Below are positions 10,122-22,416 of a stretch of DNA of 64,000 bases, piece after piece. Origin of the DNA: Trematomus loennbergii. Its lineage: Eukaryota > Chordata > Actinopteri > Perciformes > Nototheniidae. Where the stretch lies: assembly GCA_012861695.1 (NCBI GenBank), contig JAAOOA010000379.1, positions 240,001 to 304,000 of the forward strand, given 5' to 3'. The notes under the pieces were generated by a model. It did no database searches, was not told the origin of the DNA, and saw only the letters and a program-made list of their open reading frames with translations. How positions within the stretch are numbered: position 1 is the stretch's first letter; each line of letters starts with the position of its first letter. Made by a program: the position numbers and the translations under genes.

Positions 10122-12123
10122 TGAGCTCTGTGAAGAGAAGAGTGTCTACTGAAACTCAGCTAAACGCTGCCGTGATTAAACGCCATATTATGTTCCAAAC
10201 CACTTCAAGGATTATTTCTGAAACAGTATGGAGCTCAAATGCTTTTTCTGCCGCATATTTACCACAAGGACAGTACCTTTTTATATCTTGCTTTTTTACA
10301 CATACTCTCTCCAGTACAGGTTAGCTCTGAGTGTTAGCGTTGCTTGCTAGTGTAAACACAGACCATATTACGTCCAAAACATGTTGCGCATTGTTTCTGA
10401 CAGCAACGTTTCTGATTCACATTTTAGTAATGTCGTCATGCCCACAGCTAATCTGGATAGCTCCGTTGTACCCCCGTTTTTAGAGATGTGGGTAAGGAGG
10501 AAAAAGAGAGGGTTTTATTTTCTTTGTGAGTCTCCTTACACACCGGCCGGGGACACATATTCATGTATAAAAGACATTGAAAAGTGCATTTTGCATAATA
10601 GGTGACCGTTAAAGTAAAAATATGTGAGCTAATGCTCGCCACAGATGGAGAGCTCTGCTTCTCTCTCAGGGTTTCAGTCAATGTGATGTCTTCTCCGTAG
10701 CACCGAGGATGGTGGGTCGAATACTATGCACGTTTTCATACTGCAATATGCGACCAAATTCAGTAGGACTTCATGGTATTTTTGGCAACTTGCATTTGAC
10801 ATACAGTACTGTGTATTGGGACAAACTACTCCTTAAACGGCTAAAGTGCAATAATTATTCTTCCTCTGGCATGTTTGGCCATCAAAAAAATCTTTAGGTG
10901 CATTACTACAAGCCTGTTGACTGGAGTGGAGCTTATGAAAATAATGATTTGCATCAGTTTAAAAAACGGGACAGATTGTTATTGGATTTTTATCTTGACA
11001 AGGAAGATGGCCATATTTGGCTTAAATCCAAAATGTCATCTGTGTTTTATTGCAACACTTAAAATGGGACCTTGGACTCACTTGAATCAAGAGGTCATTC
11101 TTCATTGCAGGAAGGTTTTCTTCCAGCACTGCGTCCTGTGAGCTGATAGTCATTTTCAAATGCATCATAGTGAGACCTGATATAATGAGAGACACAAAAT
11201 ATTTCATTAATTCCATCATGACCGGAAAAGACAGAGTAGTTTATAAACTCTGCTTTATTCAGCGATTTGCTATCAAATCAGAGTATCAACATATAGACCG
11301 TTCTCTTACTTTTGGATTACCTCAAGATCAAATGGCAATAAATACAAAAGAAAAGAAAAATAATAACCAATAAGATGTTTTTGTCTGTAAGACAACTGAA
11401 CAATGTGACCTTAGATATGAAGAAACCAAGATATTTAGGGTCTAAAATGTGTCCTTTTCTCAGAGATTTTATTGATAGGAAAACCTGCCTTTCATGAAGC
11501 ATCATCAGGCAGTAGCCTACACACCAACAATGAAACACACGAGCACATACTACAGAAAAAAGCAGAAATAAAATCTGAGCTCACAGAACATTCCTGTTTA
11601 ATACACACAGTTAAAGGTAATTCACTTCAGAAACACTTTTTGTTATATTCCATGGAATGCTCTTAACACCCTGATAGCAATGAATACATTAAATGCTTTG
11701 GCAATAAATATATGCAAATATTTCATCTGTGGAAGCCGTGGCGCTGTAAAAAGCACGACCAATCATCTGCCTCGGCCCGCGGCAGATAATTGGATGGCCT
11801 ACCTGCCTGTCAGCCTTCCATCTCGTGCACAAACTTATCTCGTGCCCTCATTGGTCATGTGCGCGTTCGTGTGTGTTGGAGGAGGGGCTCTGTAAGGAAG
11901 TCTGAAGGAAGGGGCAGATTTTTTTCGGTTGTGTACTTTCAAATTCTAGCTTACTCTGGCTAGTTTCTCCATTCTTACCTACCCTACCTTTAAGCTCACA
12001 CACACTATTGTATGGACATATACTGTATGTTCACCTGTTCTCACAAATAATAAAATAATTTAGATTATGAGCTCAAAAAATTACTAAACAGGGAATATGA
12101 AAGAATCAAATTGAAGAACTCAC
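10122..12123. other. lectin intron, no gene seen
   Basis: Non-coding DNA between the lectin tail exons and CTLD2, conserved in unit C. Bases 10812-11803 are exactly the segment missing in unit B, where the 7.87-kb block lies. Bases 12003-12010 (CACTATTG) are the empty site of the unit C hAT. Confidence 0.6.
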
Positions 12124-12468
12124 CACATTTACAGAGGAACGGGTGTTTTTCTGCGCGTAGCCGTTCTCCCCATCGTCCAGAAACACTCTTCATCAAAGCT
12201 CCACAGTTTCCGTCAGATGGAGTATAAACAGCTTTGCCTGTTTTCCAGTATCTGAATGAGGATAATGTCTGGTCCGACCACACCCACATGTCCCTGAAGA
12301 GGCCAACCCACACTTGCTGGTCCCCGGCTACTTCCCTGATGATCTGATACTCTGCATCATTCCTCACACTGGCCAGGTCTGTGTAGAATTGTCTGCAGTG
12401 GTCTCGAGCAGCAATCCAGGTCCTAGCATTTGCAACGTGCACGTACTGATCTCTACCTTGTTTTCCTC
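12124..12468 (-). CDS. C-type lectin copy A, second CTLD exon
   Basis: 345 nt (115 codons) between a TTCATAG acceptor and a GTGAGT donor, both phase 1. Domain landmarks in order are WIAARDHCRQFYTDLASV, a WVGLF core, WVWSDQ, an NCGAL cysteine and a final FLCKC. This is the CTLD fold's cysteine and tryptophan frame. The long-loop EPN or QPD motif and the WND motif of sugar-binding calcium sites are not visible, so canonical calcium-dependent sugar binding is unlikely. It is fully open here, unlike copies B and C. The protein is predicted secreted (signal exon at 13850). Confidence 0.85.
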
Positions 12469-12951
12469 CTATGAAGAAAACCACAAGTTTATCGTTTTTG
12501 TGTGTCTCTCTGTGTATTAGAAAGACTGGTGCTGATTGTTTTGATCCTTAAAGACGCCTTGTGTATACAGGCTTTTTGGGGTTTCCCTTCTACTGCGTTA
12601 TATTGGTTTGTGTGCATGTAAATGGTCTGCAAAGGCTAAAACCCCTGCCTGAAACGCCTCCATTGGACTCCTTTGTTTACGTCTGTAACATAGTGACATC
12701 ACTATGTATCACTCATTCTCCTATTGGCTAGCGCTCCAACACATTGTACGTGATAGGCTAGGGGGCGGGACATCTCTAAGCGGTTGACCAATCTCAACAG
12801 AACCGGCCAGCTAACCAATCAGAGCAGACTGGGCTCTGGTTTCAGACAGAGGGTGAACAGAGGTGCTGCAGCACAGGCAGTATGATAAAAATAAAGAGCT
12901 TTTTGAACATTAAAGCATGGAAACATGTCACAGTAGAGGCACACATTTGAA

Positions 12952-12953
<2 letters not shown>
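12469..12953. other. lectin intron between CTLD exons
   Basis: Non-coding, conserved at 27387-27869 and 42359-42841. It includes GATTGG/CCAAT-like boxes but nothing coding. Confidence 0.55.
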
Positions 12954-13021
<68 letters not shown>

Positions 13022-13040
13022 GTGTGTGTGTGTGTGTGTG
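12954..13040. repeat. (TG)n microsatellite, unit A
   Basis: About 87 bp of TG with one interruption near 13020, 30 bp from the CTLD1 donor. The counterpart is about 52 bp in unit B and 158 bp in unit C. Confidence 0.95.
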
Positions 13041-13069
13041 AGTGACTCCAGAATCAAAGTGTCACTCAC

Positions 13070-13482
13070 CATCAAAGCAAATTGAAAGTTGTGTGGTGGT
13101 GCACTCTCTGACAAACAGTGTCCCGTTGTTGAAGGCTCCACAGTTGAAACGATTATCTTCTTGCATGTACCAAATTAAATACTCTCTTTCTCCCTTCTTG
13201 TAGAAATCTTTTTCAGTTATGGACCAGTGCCACCTCCGCTCCCCTTTCATGAGTCCTATCCACACGGCATCATCGTACTGGCCCTCAACAGATCTCAGCA
13301 CTGTTTCAATATCTCCCAGGTCCTCTATGGTGGCAAGGTCGAGACAATTCTCTCTGCAGAAACTCTGAGCCTCTCGCCAGGTTTTCTTTTCTTTAATAAG
13401 ACAAACTCAGGTTGTTGGTTGAGTACACATGAGGACAGAGAGCACAGCGCTGTGGGAGAGAAGCCATGGAGATACATTTCAA
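13070..13482 (-). pseudogene. C-type lectin copy A, first CTLD exon with a one-base deletion
   Basis: Acceptor TATTTTTCAG, donor GATG|GTGAGT, phase 1 on both sides as in other CTLD exons. Landmarks are SCVLNQQPEFVLFKEKKTW (frame-restoring reading only in copies B and C), FCRENCLDLATIEDL, VWIGL, WHWSITEKDFY, FNCGAFNNG and LSICFDG. Near 13391 this copy reads CTTTAATAAG where B and C read CTTTGAATAAG, which shifts the frame upstream of the CTLD core. Real lesion or base-calling loss cannot be told apart here. No EPN/QPD or WND motif. Confidence 0.75.
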
Positions 13483-13849
13483 CTGAAAAATACAATAAAC
13501 ATACTCAAATTATATTCAATTACACTTTTATATTTTAAGAGCCATTTAAATTATGATTTGAATTGATTGGATTGATTGATTTAGTTAGTGCATGATTAAG
13601 TTAGTGATTGGTTTGTTAACTGATTAATGTAGTAATTGATTGAGTTAATGATTGGTTAATTGGTTGGTTTGATATCTGGAGGAGAGAAACTGTGTAATAG
13701 AAAATCAAAAACATGCTGCAGCTGAGAGAAACTATAGTATTGTGACAAATGATCATTTACATCCTTGTAAGTCACATTGGTTTGTCAAACGAAAGCTAAT
13801 GTTTATTCAGAACTGTTCACTTAGAGAAAGTAAAAGGAGTTACACTTAC

Positions 13850-13883
13850 CTGAAAGTAGAATGAGATTTAGAATCCAATCCAT
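13850..13883 (-). CDS. C-type lectin copy A, signal-peptide exon
   Basis: ATG at 13883, 34 nt, encoding MDWILNLILLS, then donor CAG|GTAAGT. Hydrophobic start typical of a secretory signal; it joins in phase 1 to the CTLD1 exon at 13482. Identical coding exons occur at 34005 and 43809. Confidence 0.75.
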
Positions 13884-14970
13884 AACTCTGATGAGGCGGA
13901 GAAAGCAAGATTTAGTTATACTGCAATACAATTGTTGAAAGACTGAATTTAACAGACAAAGTTCAAGATTGAAAAGTGGGATTAGCTCATGAAATAGTTG
14001 ACCAAATGCCCAAAAATGATAGCATGAAGAGTTTTATTTTTAATATATTGAGATTTAATATTAAAAAGATGAACAACTGATTTACCTGACGTATGCTAAG
14101 TCTTCACTGGTCAATTGTTGATTGCATTGTCTGTGTCTTTTCTTCTTAAAAATAATATCTATGTTATTTGTTCAGCTCTGAATCCCTCTCTCCTCTGTGA
14201 TCACAGGGCTATATGGTTATGTAGTTTGAACATACATGAATACATGGGTTGAGTTCCCATCCAGTGTCTCATATCCATATACAAATGTTTCTTCCTCTTA
14301 TGTAAAACGTGTGACCTCTGGATCATGTTAAATAAAAATATATAGGGCTTGATTACCGACGAGCCCTGGTAATGTTTTACTCAAATGGATGGAAATCTTT
14401 TTTATTGGTAGGTGCTTGTAATATTTATTATTCAACACAACACAATGCAGTACAATGTTTTGGGGAAATAATTTCCTAGGCCCATAAATTTGAAGTTTTT
14501 ACTGCCCTCGCTGAGCACAGGTGTGCTTTGTCTCCTTATTCCTGCCTGTTGGCGTCAGCTGATAGAGGTGTCTTATTGCTTTGCCTGATCTATCTGTGCA
14601 CAATGTTGATTATTCTCTTGTCACCAGCTAAATACAAGGCTCTGGGGTAGAGACCTTGAGGATTGGTTGGGATACCGCCGTGTCAACTTCTGGCTGCAGC
14701 AAATGTCTTTGTCAATTCTCCGTCCGTAACTTCAAATAAATCTTCAGTGCTTGCCATCAAGCTCAAGCTCTCCCCGTGTTTCATTGTGTTTCGACTACAT
14801 GCTCCAGAAGTTTCCATTACACAATGCAACACCCTATTTTTAGCATCACGTAAGTTAACCATAAAGTCAAAATCCACACTTATTGTTTCCCACCAAAGGA
14901 TATTTGTTAACATGGGGTAAATTAGCCCAGTTACAAGTGTTAAAACGTACCTATTGAAGTCTATCCTTTA
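13884..14970. other. lectin 5' flank, no gene seen
   Basis: Upstream region of the minus-strand lectin gene, conserved at 34039-35113 and 43843-44880. The 14500-14830 part has AATAAA and long T/C-rich segments and could be an old solo LTR, but clear TG..CA ends and a target duplication were not found. Confidence 0.45.
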
Positions 14971-15149
14971 GGCAAGGCAAGTTTATTTATATAGCACCTT
15001 TCAACACAAGGCAATTCAAAGTGCTTTACAAAAATGAAAGACATCAAGAAAATGGCATTTAAAACAGTCATTAAAAAGCAAAGATAATAAAATAACATTA
15101 AAATGAAAAATACATGAATAAAAGTTACAGTGCAGTTTAACATTACATT
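14971..15149. repeat. teleost GGCAAG/TTTATTTATATAGCACC repeat at duplication junction A/B
   Basis: Starts with AGGCAAGGCAAG, then TTTATTTATATAGCACCTTT and CAAAGTGCTTTACAAAA, a widely dispersed teleost repeat. It abuts the first base of unit B; the same repeat sits at the B/C junction (35114-35302). Confidence 0.7.
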
Positions 15150-15340
15150 ATCACAACAAAAAACACTCCTGCAGTAAAGATCTGTTCCTCTCGGGTTGTG
15201 TTGCGGCCCACATGACAGTGACAGGGGAACCATTGCTCAGATTTGCCACTAAGCAAACAAAAATGATCAAGAGGGAGCAGGAGCACCTCATCTACCGATC
15301 TACATCCCCCCCTACTCCCCTAACCCACTTTTTTATTTAT
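15150..15340 (+). pseudogene. 3' end fragment of the coiled-coil gene (unit B)
   Basis: Truncated copy of the last ~60 codons (TVTGEPLLRFATKQTK, then IKREQEHLIYRSTSPP). It retains about 12 bases (CTACCGATCTAC) that the full gene in unit A lacks near 6432, so the A gene's C-terminus is probably the altered one. No promoter or 5' part. Confidence 0.75.
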
Positions 15341-16057
15341 TTAATGTGTTCTCATTGTTCCCCTTTTCCCCTAAGTCCATGTAGTCTTCATGAATGGGTT
15401 TTCTCCAGGTGTTCTGGGTTTTTCCAACAGTCTGAATGTTTCAGCATAAAAAAAACACAGGGGGGGGGGGGTAGGGGTGGAGTGGAGCACGCTTACAGTA
15501 ATTGCGCGCATATGAATTGTAATGCTTAATGGGATAAAGGTGTGCCGCATTTGCGCTTCGGGTGAGGCCCCCTCTGCAAGACGAGGGCCCCTCCCCCTCC
15601 GCGATGTGAGGCCCCACGTGATCTGCGTGTAGGGAGGGGCGGGCCTGCTTATTGTCTTAAATGCAATAAGTAAACTGTTTACTGTTTTAAATATTTATGA
15701 AGTAATCACAATTTTGATTTGAAACTAGCGATAGAGACCGTAAACTTATAAAGAATATGTTTGCTGGAAGTGATACCGAGTTAATGAAGTGATAGGAAGA
15801 TTATTTTCTCATTAACTTCTATAAAACCTGATGTGTTCAACCAGAGGAGACGCCCCCTCTTGGATAGAGAGAATGCACATTCAGGGAAGTTGCAGGGATA
15901 GACCAGAAAGATAATAATTCACTGCATAAACACATATCAAAAATAATAACTGCAACATAAGGATAATGATGTGTTGCTGTATATCAAGAAAGTCATCACA
16001 GGATTATAATTCAGACACATTTTAGATTGCACACAGTCATTGTTAATATTACAATTG
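15341..16057. other. unit B flank, no gene seen
   Basis: Homologous to 6500-8746 of unit A without the A-specific hAT. Contains a GC-rich stretch at 15540-15640. Confidence 0.5.
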
Positions 16058-16141
16058 TTAGTTTTGCTTTGTAGTTTTTACAAAAGATTTCCACTGTAAC
16101 TCCGTAACATTCACACCCTTCTCCGCCAGCTTCTTCTTGAT
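16058..16141 (-). CDS. C-type lectin copy B, 3' terminal coding exon
   Basis: Same exon as at 8747, with acceptor TATTTCAG and coding IKKKLAEKGVN to a stop. The preceding putative exon (about 16430-16470) has lost 9 bases covering the donor GTAAG present in A and C. Confidence 0.5.
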   Translation of the reverse strand: MKKKLAEKGVNVTELQWKSFVKTTKQN

Positions 16142-16605
16142 CTGAAATAGAAAATAGAAAATAAAGAAATTAAAAGCAAAGCTCACAATATGTTTTTTTT
16201 TTCAGGAAAATGTGCAAGAAATTCAGGAAAATAATAATAAAATAAAACTTAAATTGTACATGTCTATTGTTGAATTGTCTTAGTATGGTAAACAGATATG
16301 AAATATTATACACCAATGTACTGTATGTCGTACAATTTTCGTGCAAAAATAAGGCTGCATACTTTTTTCTTTCAGTATGTACTGCAACTGCACTAGCATG
16401 CAGAATACACACAATTGGGAACAAATCTTGAACCTCTTTCTCATTTATCCGTCGCAATTTTTGCCGCATCATTTAAAACTCACCTACTATATTTGAACAA
16501 TATATTATAGGGCCATATCTATACAAAACATGTCTCAGAAGTGTTTTGATCAAAATACCAAATAAATCACCCATGCCTCATACCCCTCTATTTCAGCCCT
16601 GTTAC

Positions 16606-17435
16606 CATGGGCGTAATTTCCACTGGGGACAGGGGGGACATGTCCCCCCCACTTTTCAAAATCCCATTTGTGTCCCCCCCACTTTTTAAATGTGTTTATT
16701 ATTTTTTTTTTACGCAAGCGGTCATCGTCAAGGAGGAGCGTCTGTGTGTGTGTGGCACGAGCGCATCTTGTGAGAGAGAGATAGAAAGAGAGAGAGAGGG
16801 GGTTGTTGTTAGCATTTGGTGCTAGCTCGGAGCTAACGGAGATTAGTAGCTGTTTCAACAATAAGGAGAGGGAGAGCTCTTTCCTGTCGGACTTTGAGAG
16901 ACTGAGAGAGAGACAGACAAATATATAGAGAGAGAGAGACAGAGAGAGTTACGTGGGTTGTTGTTAGCATCTGGTGCTAGCCCGGAGCTAACGGAGATTA
17001 GTAGCTGTTTCAACAATAAGGAGAGGGAGAGCTCTTTCCTGTCGGACTTTGAGAGAGTGAGAGAGAGACAGACAAATATATAGAGAGAGAGAGACAGAGA
17101 GACAGAGAGAGAGACTGAGAGAGAGACTGAGAGAGTTACGTGGGTTGTTGTTAGCATCTGGTGCTAGCCCGGAGCTAACGGAGATTAGAAGCTGTTTCAA
17201 CAATAAGGAGAGGGAGAGCTCTCTCCTGTCGTAAAACAGGTTCACATGGATAGGATACTAGATAAGTGTGCACACTCATTATATACACTACACATTTTTC
17301 TTGGATTTGTTAACACTATAGTCCCTTATATATTTGTAGAAAGGCAGGAAATGGAATTAAATAGAGAAAATGTTTCATTGCGGAGGACCCCTGTTTTGTG
17401 TCCCCCCCACTTCTCAAACCAAAGTTACACCCTTG
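16606..17435. mobile_element. hAT-type element shared by units B and C (unit B copy)
   Basis: 830 bp with ends CATGGGCGTAATTT and the inverse of CAAGGGTGTAACTTT, flanked by perfect 8-bp CCTGTTAC duplications (16598-16605, 17436-17443). Near the termini it has GTCCCCCCCACTT in both halves. The interior has three irregular copies of a GTTGTTGTTAGCAT...GAGAGGGAGAGCTC block plus (AG)n runs. No transposase. Confidence 0.85.
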
Positions 17436-17715
17436 CCTGTTACTAAATAATAATAATAATAATAATAATACATTACATTTATAAAGCGCTTTACAAGCAA
17501 AGTAAAGTAGAAACAAAATAACAACAAAAGTAAAAAGTGCTAAACTAGGTGGAATAAGGGCGAAGGGTTAGTGGATTAGGAGTTGAAGGCAAGAGTGAAA
17601 AGGTGAGTTTTGAGGGATTGTTAGAATGATGAGAGAAACTGCTGATTCTGGGTCCTTAGCTTCAAATGTAACCCGAGCTGCGGTGGCCACACCCCCTTTG
17701 AGCGCAGGCAAGCAG

Positions 17716-18142
17716 TAGTGATGGGAATTACGGCTCTTTGAAGGGAGCCGGATCTTATGGCTCCGTTCCTTTCGAGAGCCGTTCAAAAGAGCCGTTCAAA
17801 AGAGTTTTTTTTAAGGGCGCGGGGTTAATAGATTTATCTGCTAAATAATCACCAGGATAATGATTGACTGTATTGCCAGAAATCTTCTTTTACTCACAGA
17901 AAATGTATAACTTGCATCTCTCAGTCAGCCAAACTACTACTCAAGCAGCATGCGTTATGCCATCATCATCTACGGAACATTTACATTCAGGAAAGCAAGT
18001 TCCCGTAAAGGCGAGTGGATTTATGGCAGGCAGCGAACCAACGATAAAAAGAACGGCTCTCACCAAGTACGACTCGGTTCCCTTCGTTCGTACCAAAGAG
18101 CCGTTCAAAAGAATCGGATCGTTCGCGAACGTCACATCACTA
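17716..18142. mobile_element. hAT MITE (unit B copy)
   Basis: Orthologous to 9686-10113, with the same TAGTGATG/CATCACTA ends and GCAAGCAG duplications (17708-17715, 18143-18150). Confidence 0.88.
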
Positions 18143-18150
18143 GCAAGCAG

Positions 18151-18848
18151 TGAGCTCTGTGAAGAGAAGAGTGTCTACTGAAACTCAGCTAAACGCTGCC
18201 GTGATTAAACGCCATATTATGTTCCAAACCACTTCAAGGATTATTTCTGAACAGTAGTATGGAGCTCAAATGCTTTTTCTGCCGCATATTTACCACAAGG
18301 ACAGTACCTTTTATATCTTGCTTTTTTACACATACTCTCTCCAGTACAGGTTAGCTCTGAGTGTTAGCGTTGCTTGCTAGTGTAAACACAGACCATATTA
18401 CGTCCAAAACATGTTGCGCATTGTTTCTGACAGCAACGTTTCTGATTCACATTTTAGTAATGTCGTCATGCCCACAGCTAATCTGGATCAGCTCCGTTGT
18501 ACCCCCGTTTTTAGAGATGTGGGTAAGGAGGAAAAGAGAGAGGGTTTTATTTTCGGACACTTGTGAGTCTCCTTACACACCGGCCGGGGACACATATTCA
18601 TGTATAAAAGACATTGAAAAGTGCATTTTGCATAATAGGGGACCGTTAAAGTAAAAATATGTGAGCTAATGCTCGCCACAGATGGAGAGCTCTGCTTCTC
18701 TCTCAGGGTTTCAGTCAATGTGATGTCTTCTCCGTAGCACCGAAGATGGTGGGTCAAATACTATGCACGTTTTCATACTGCAATATGCGACCAAATTCAG
18801 TAGGACTTCATGGTATTTTTGGCAACTTGCATTTGACATACAGTACTG
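18151..18848. other. lectin intron, unit B, no gene seen
   Basis: Homologous to 10122-10811; homology stops exactly at CAGTACTG where the CACTGTAAA block starts. Confidence 0.6.
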
Positions 18849-19662
18849 CACTGTAAAAAAAAAATGTTTTTTTACAGTTTTTCCCCAAAAAAAATTACAG
18901 TTTTTTATTGTATTTCATAATTACAGAAAATCATATTCAATTTACAAGAATAAACGGTTTATTGAAATGTGTCATGTATTTTAACAAAAAAAAACTGTAG
19001 AAATGGAATACATTATTTATCTGTTTTTTAGCAGTTTTTTAGCAGTTTTTAAATGCGAATTTAACAAAACTAACCGTAAAAATAAATGATTTTCTGTTGG
19101 CAAAATTAGCTGCATTTTCTGTAATTTTACTAAAAAATACTTTTGTTATGGCTATATATAACTGTCAAATACATAACAAATACTGTTAATATTCATTTAA
19201 AAAATGTATAATTGCAAGAAAATATATGAGTAAAGAAAGAAATATTTAGTAATTTTGCTTAATTTAACCACTACTTTACATTGATAAACTGAAAAAACAC
19301 AGGTATTGACTATCCTATTATAGTAAAAAAAAAACTACATTTTAACACATTTTGACTTTCACTTTATTGCTACATTTGTATTAATTTGAAGATTTAATTG
19401 TTAAATATGTGAATTTCATGTTATAAAAACTGTGTAAAACCATAGAGTTAAAAAAAAACTTGACTGTTAGCATGTTGGGTGCGAATTCCTACCAGAGCAC
19501 AATTCAGATATAAAATGATAATAACCCACCAGTAACAGCCTGTGGGTTATATAGGAGACATTTGGCTATGCCATGATACATCTATAAACTAGCTCATAGC
19601 TGTCAGCATTCACTGCAGGCAAACCTAATGTGACCATTCACTTATGATTTCTAAGTAGAAGT

Positions 19663-19709
19663 AGAAGAAGAAGAAGAAGAAGAAGAAGAAGAAGAAGAAG
19701 AAGAAGAAA
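19663..19709. repeat. (GAA)n microsatellite
   Basis: About 47 bp of uninterrupted GAA/AAG repeats inside the 7.87-kb block. Confidence 0.95.
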
Positions 19710-19912
19710 ATATCATGTATTCATCACTCAGAGGGAAATGTCTTCCCCCACTCTGTTGTGTTTAAACACATTACACACACAGGGAGGATATACTGTACAT
19801 GCACAAACACACAGAGCATATACATGCACAAACACAACCACATGCGGATAGGAGAGGGGATCGCAGAGAGGCTGCCAGATAGCCGGCGCCAGGGAGCAGT
19901 TTTTGGTGTTCG

Positions 19913-20800
19913 GTGCGTTCACAGCCCAAGTAACATTGACCTGCTGATCTCTTTCAACACAAGAAAAAGCTGTGCCAATTTCTGACATCATTTAGCTTTT
20001 CAGATGATCAGAGACGCGAAGCTACCGCAAAGTCACTTGTGCAGCTAACGGTGATTGGCAGACAGTATGCAAAAAACATATTGAGTTTCACTGTAAGCGA
20101 AAAATGAAAGGATCTAGAAGTTAAATAACATTAGCATCTTCCCCTAGGCCTTATCACACTAGCATAAGCCCATAACATTGAACATGCTAGCAAGCACTTA
20201 CAGCCAGCCTACTCTGAATATCAAAACCTTGTTAGCAGTTAGTGCTACCACTATGCTAAATTGGTATTAGCATTGCGATTACAGTAAAGCAACTCTACTA
20301 ACAAACAACCAACTGTTGTGCGTTCACAACCCAAGTAACATTGACCTGCTGATCTGTTTCAACACAAGAAAAAGCTGTGTACATTTCTGACATCATTTAG
20401 CTTTTCAGATCATCAGAGACGTGAAGCTACCGCAAAGTGCCTTGTGCAGCTAACACAGAGTGCATTCTCGTAGCGATTGCTACAACTGCACCATGTTTGT
20501 TAGGAAAGTAGCTTTTAGAAATGTATCAATGTTCTAAAATGTGTGACTCAATATTTAAAACACAGAGTGATTGGCGCACAGTATGCAAAAAACATATTGA
20601 GTTTCACTCTAAGTAAAAAATGAAAGGATCTAGAAGTTAAATAACATTAGCATCTTCCCCTAGGCCTTATCACACTAGCATGTACAATTTAGCCCATAAC
20701 ATTGAACATGCACTAACAGCCAGACTCTGAATATCAAAACCGTGTTAGCAGTTAGTGCTACCACTATGCTAAATTGGTATTAGCATTGCAATTACAGTAA
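19913..20800. repeat. diverged tandem duplication of about 400 bp
   Basis: GTGCGTTCACAGCCCAAG at 19913 recurs as GTGCGTTCACAACCCAAG at 20318. Both copies then share AACATATTGAGTTTCAC and CATCTTCCCCTAGGCC. The second copy has an extra stretch at about 20455-20565. Confidence 0.85.
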
Positions 20801-22416
20801 AACGAACAATGTTGTCCTTTTAGACGTCTAATAATATCCAACTATTCAATGCATCACATTGAAAGAATAGGCCTTCACCAAAGCATGTTGACAAAGCTAG
20901 TAGCTACAGCGAAATACATTTACAATCCAAGTCAATTAACTTAAATATGTATTGTGATAATGTCCCACACAGCTAGTTGGTTACAACAATCTACAGTGAT
21001 GTCACAGGGATTTCAGGCAGCAGGTAGTTGAAGGTTAAGTACATAAATTCACTTGTTAATCCATTTGCTATGGCTACAACTGCCTCGTGGAACAACAAAG
21101 ATTTATTTTCTGTTTGTTTAATATAGGAATGCATCTTTGTCTATCACACTTTGCTTCTGTAGATCTCCCATCTGACTTTATTGTGAGCTTGTGTTTTCAA
21201 AAAGTAAATTGAGCATGTTTTATGAGACTGAACAGTCTCATGGGGTATTGGACTCTCTTAAAACCCAGGTAGGTGCAGAATAGGTTTCTCAAAAATAAAG
21301 CAAACAGGAAGGCAGTACTATGCATGACTAAAAATGATATGTACACGTTGATTAATACCTACTTAACTTGTACTTGGGACAGGACTGCAAAGTACAGATG
21401 GGATATTCCTGATCATAATCAAACTTATATAAATGTGCACCAACATTAGTTATCAGTGTTCTCTATTCTCAATTTAAAAGAATAAACTGACAATAAAGAA
21501 GTCTTATAACATATTTTGCTTGTGTCTTTGGAAGGCCTTCAGTGTTTGTTTTATTATTTATCAACTAGTTACATTGTCATTTTGTAAATTAAGAAAATAA
21601 AATCCAAAGAATTAAACAATTATAATTGCAATGTAAATAGTTTGCACCCCATTTTTTTTTCTTTTAAATTAATCTTTATGGTGTGGCGTTACCAATTCTT
21701 AAAATAATACAAGGATTGGATGTTCATCAAAGGATTTTCAGGGCAATCGATTTGCAGCCAATCAGAGACGAGACTTCTGCTGCACTTTACCCATCATGCT
21801 TTGAGGCACTGATACTACAGAGAGTGAGACCACTCAGACTGCACGTGGCGCGCCCAGAGGAGAGGAATCAGCACTTTCAGAGGTAACGGTAAAAACTATT
21901 TATCAACGGATTCAAAACACTCAAGACTTAAAACATTGCAAACGTCAAAGTCCTAGCTATGGTATACATTTTGTTTAATGACCGAAAACAAAGTAATGTT
22001 AGCTAACGTTACCATAGCTAGGTAGCAGCTAGCTAGCTACGGTAGCAGCTAGCTACCATGCTTTGAAATTGAGCTGTTCTATGCCGTCATTATGCAGGGT
22101 GTTACTTTTTAATTTTTTAATGGTGCTCGAGTGGCTGAGCTGATGTGCAGTGAATGTTTCAGAGTTACTTTTTCGCAATATTATTTAATAAATAGTTTAG
22201 CTAGCTAACTAGCATACATTGTCACTAACTCCTAATGTTAGCTCAATCCTTAGTTTTATAATCGATTTTTTTGTGGGCATAATGTTACACACAATGCACA
22301 TTATCCATATCTTTTAAATCCTATGTTAAGGCTATAATCAGAGGTGGGAGAAGTTCTCTGATCTTGTACTTGAATAAGAGTAGAAGTACTCAGGTCTTAT
22401 ACTTGAAGTGGTAATT

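Larger units (their letters stand above)
6291..15149. repeat. segmental duplication unit A
   Basis: First of three tandem units. It starts at ATCACAACAAAAAACAC inside the coiled-coil gene and ends at the TTTATTTATATAGCACC repeat before 15150. It carries the coiled-coil gene 3' end and a complete minus-strand C-type lectin gene. Its length is 8859 bp, or about 7.13 kb after removing the copy-specific hAT and its duplication. It lacks the hAT shared by units B and C. Confidence 0.88.

Noticed and set aside
9835..10152. 105-codon ORF repeated at 17864 and 38030
   Set aside because: It lies inside the hAT MITE and its flanking duplication; copies differ in frame and it lacks domain features.
12469..12953. 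tRNA or other structured RNA genes
   Set aside because: I looked in the introns and flanks for A/B-box pairs and cloverleaf-like stems and saw none; a tRNAscan-SE run would be decisive.
14500..14830. Solo LTR upstream of the lectin genes
   Set aside because: AATAAA and LTR-like composition are suggestive, but no TG..CA ends or target duplication could be set.
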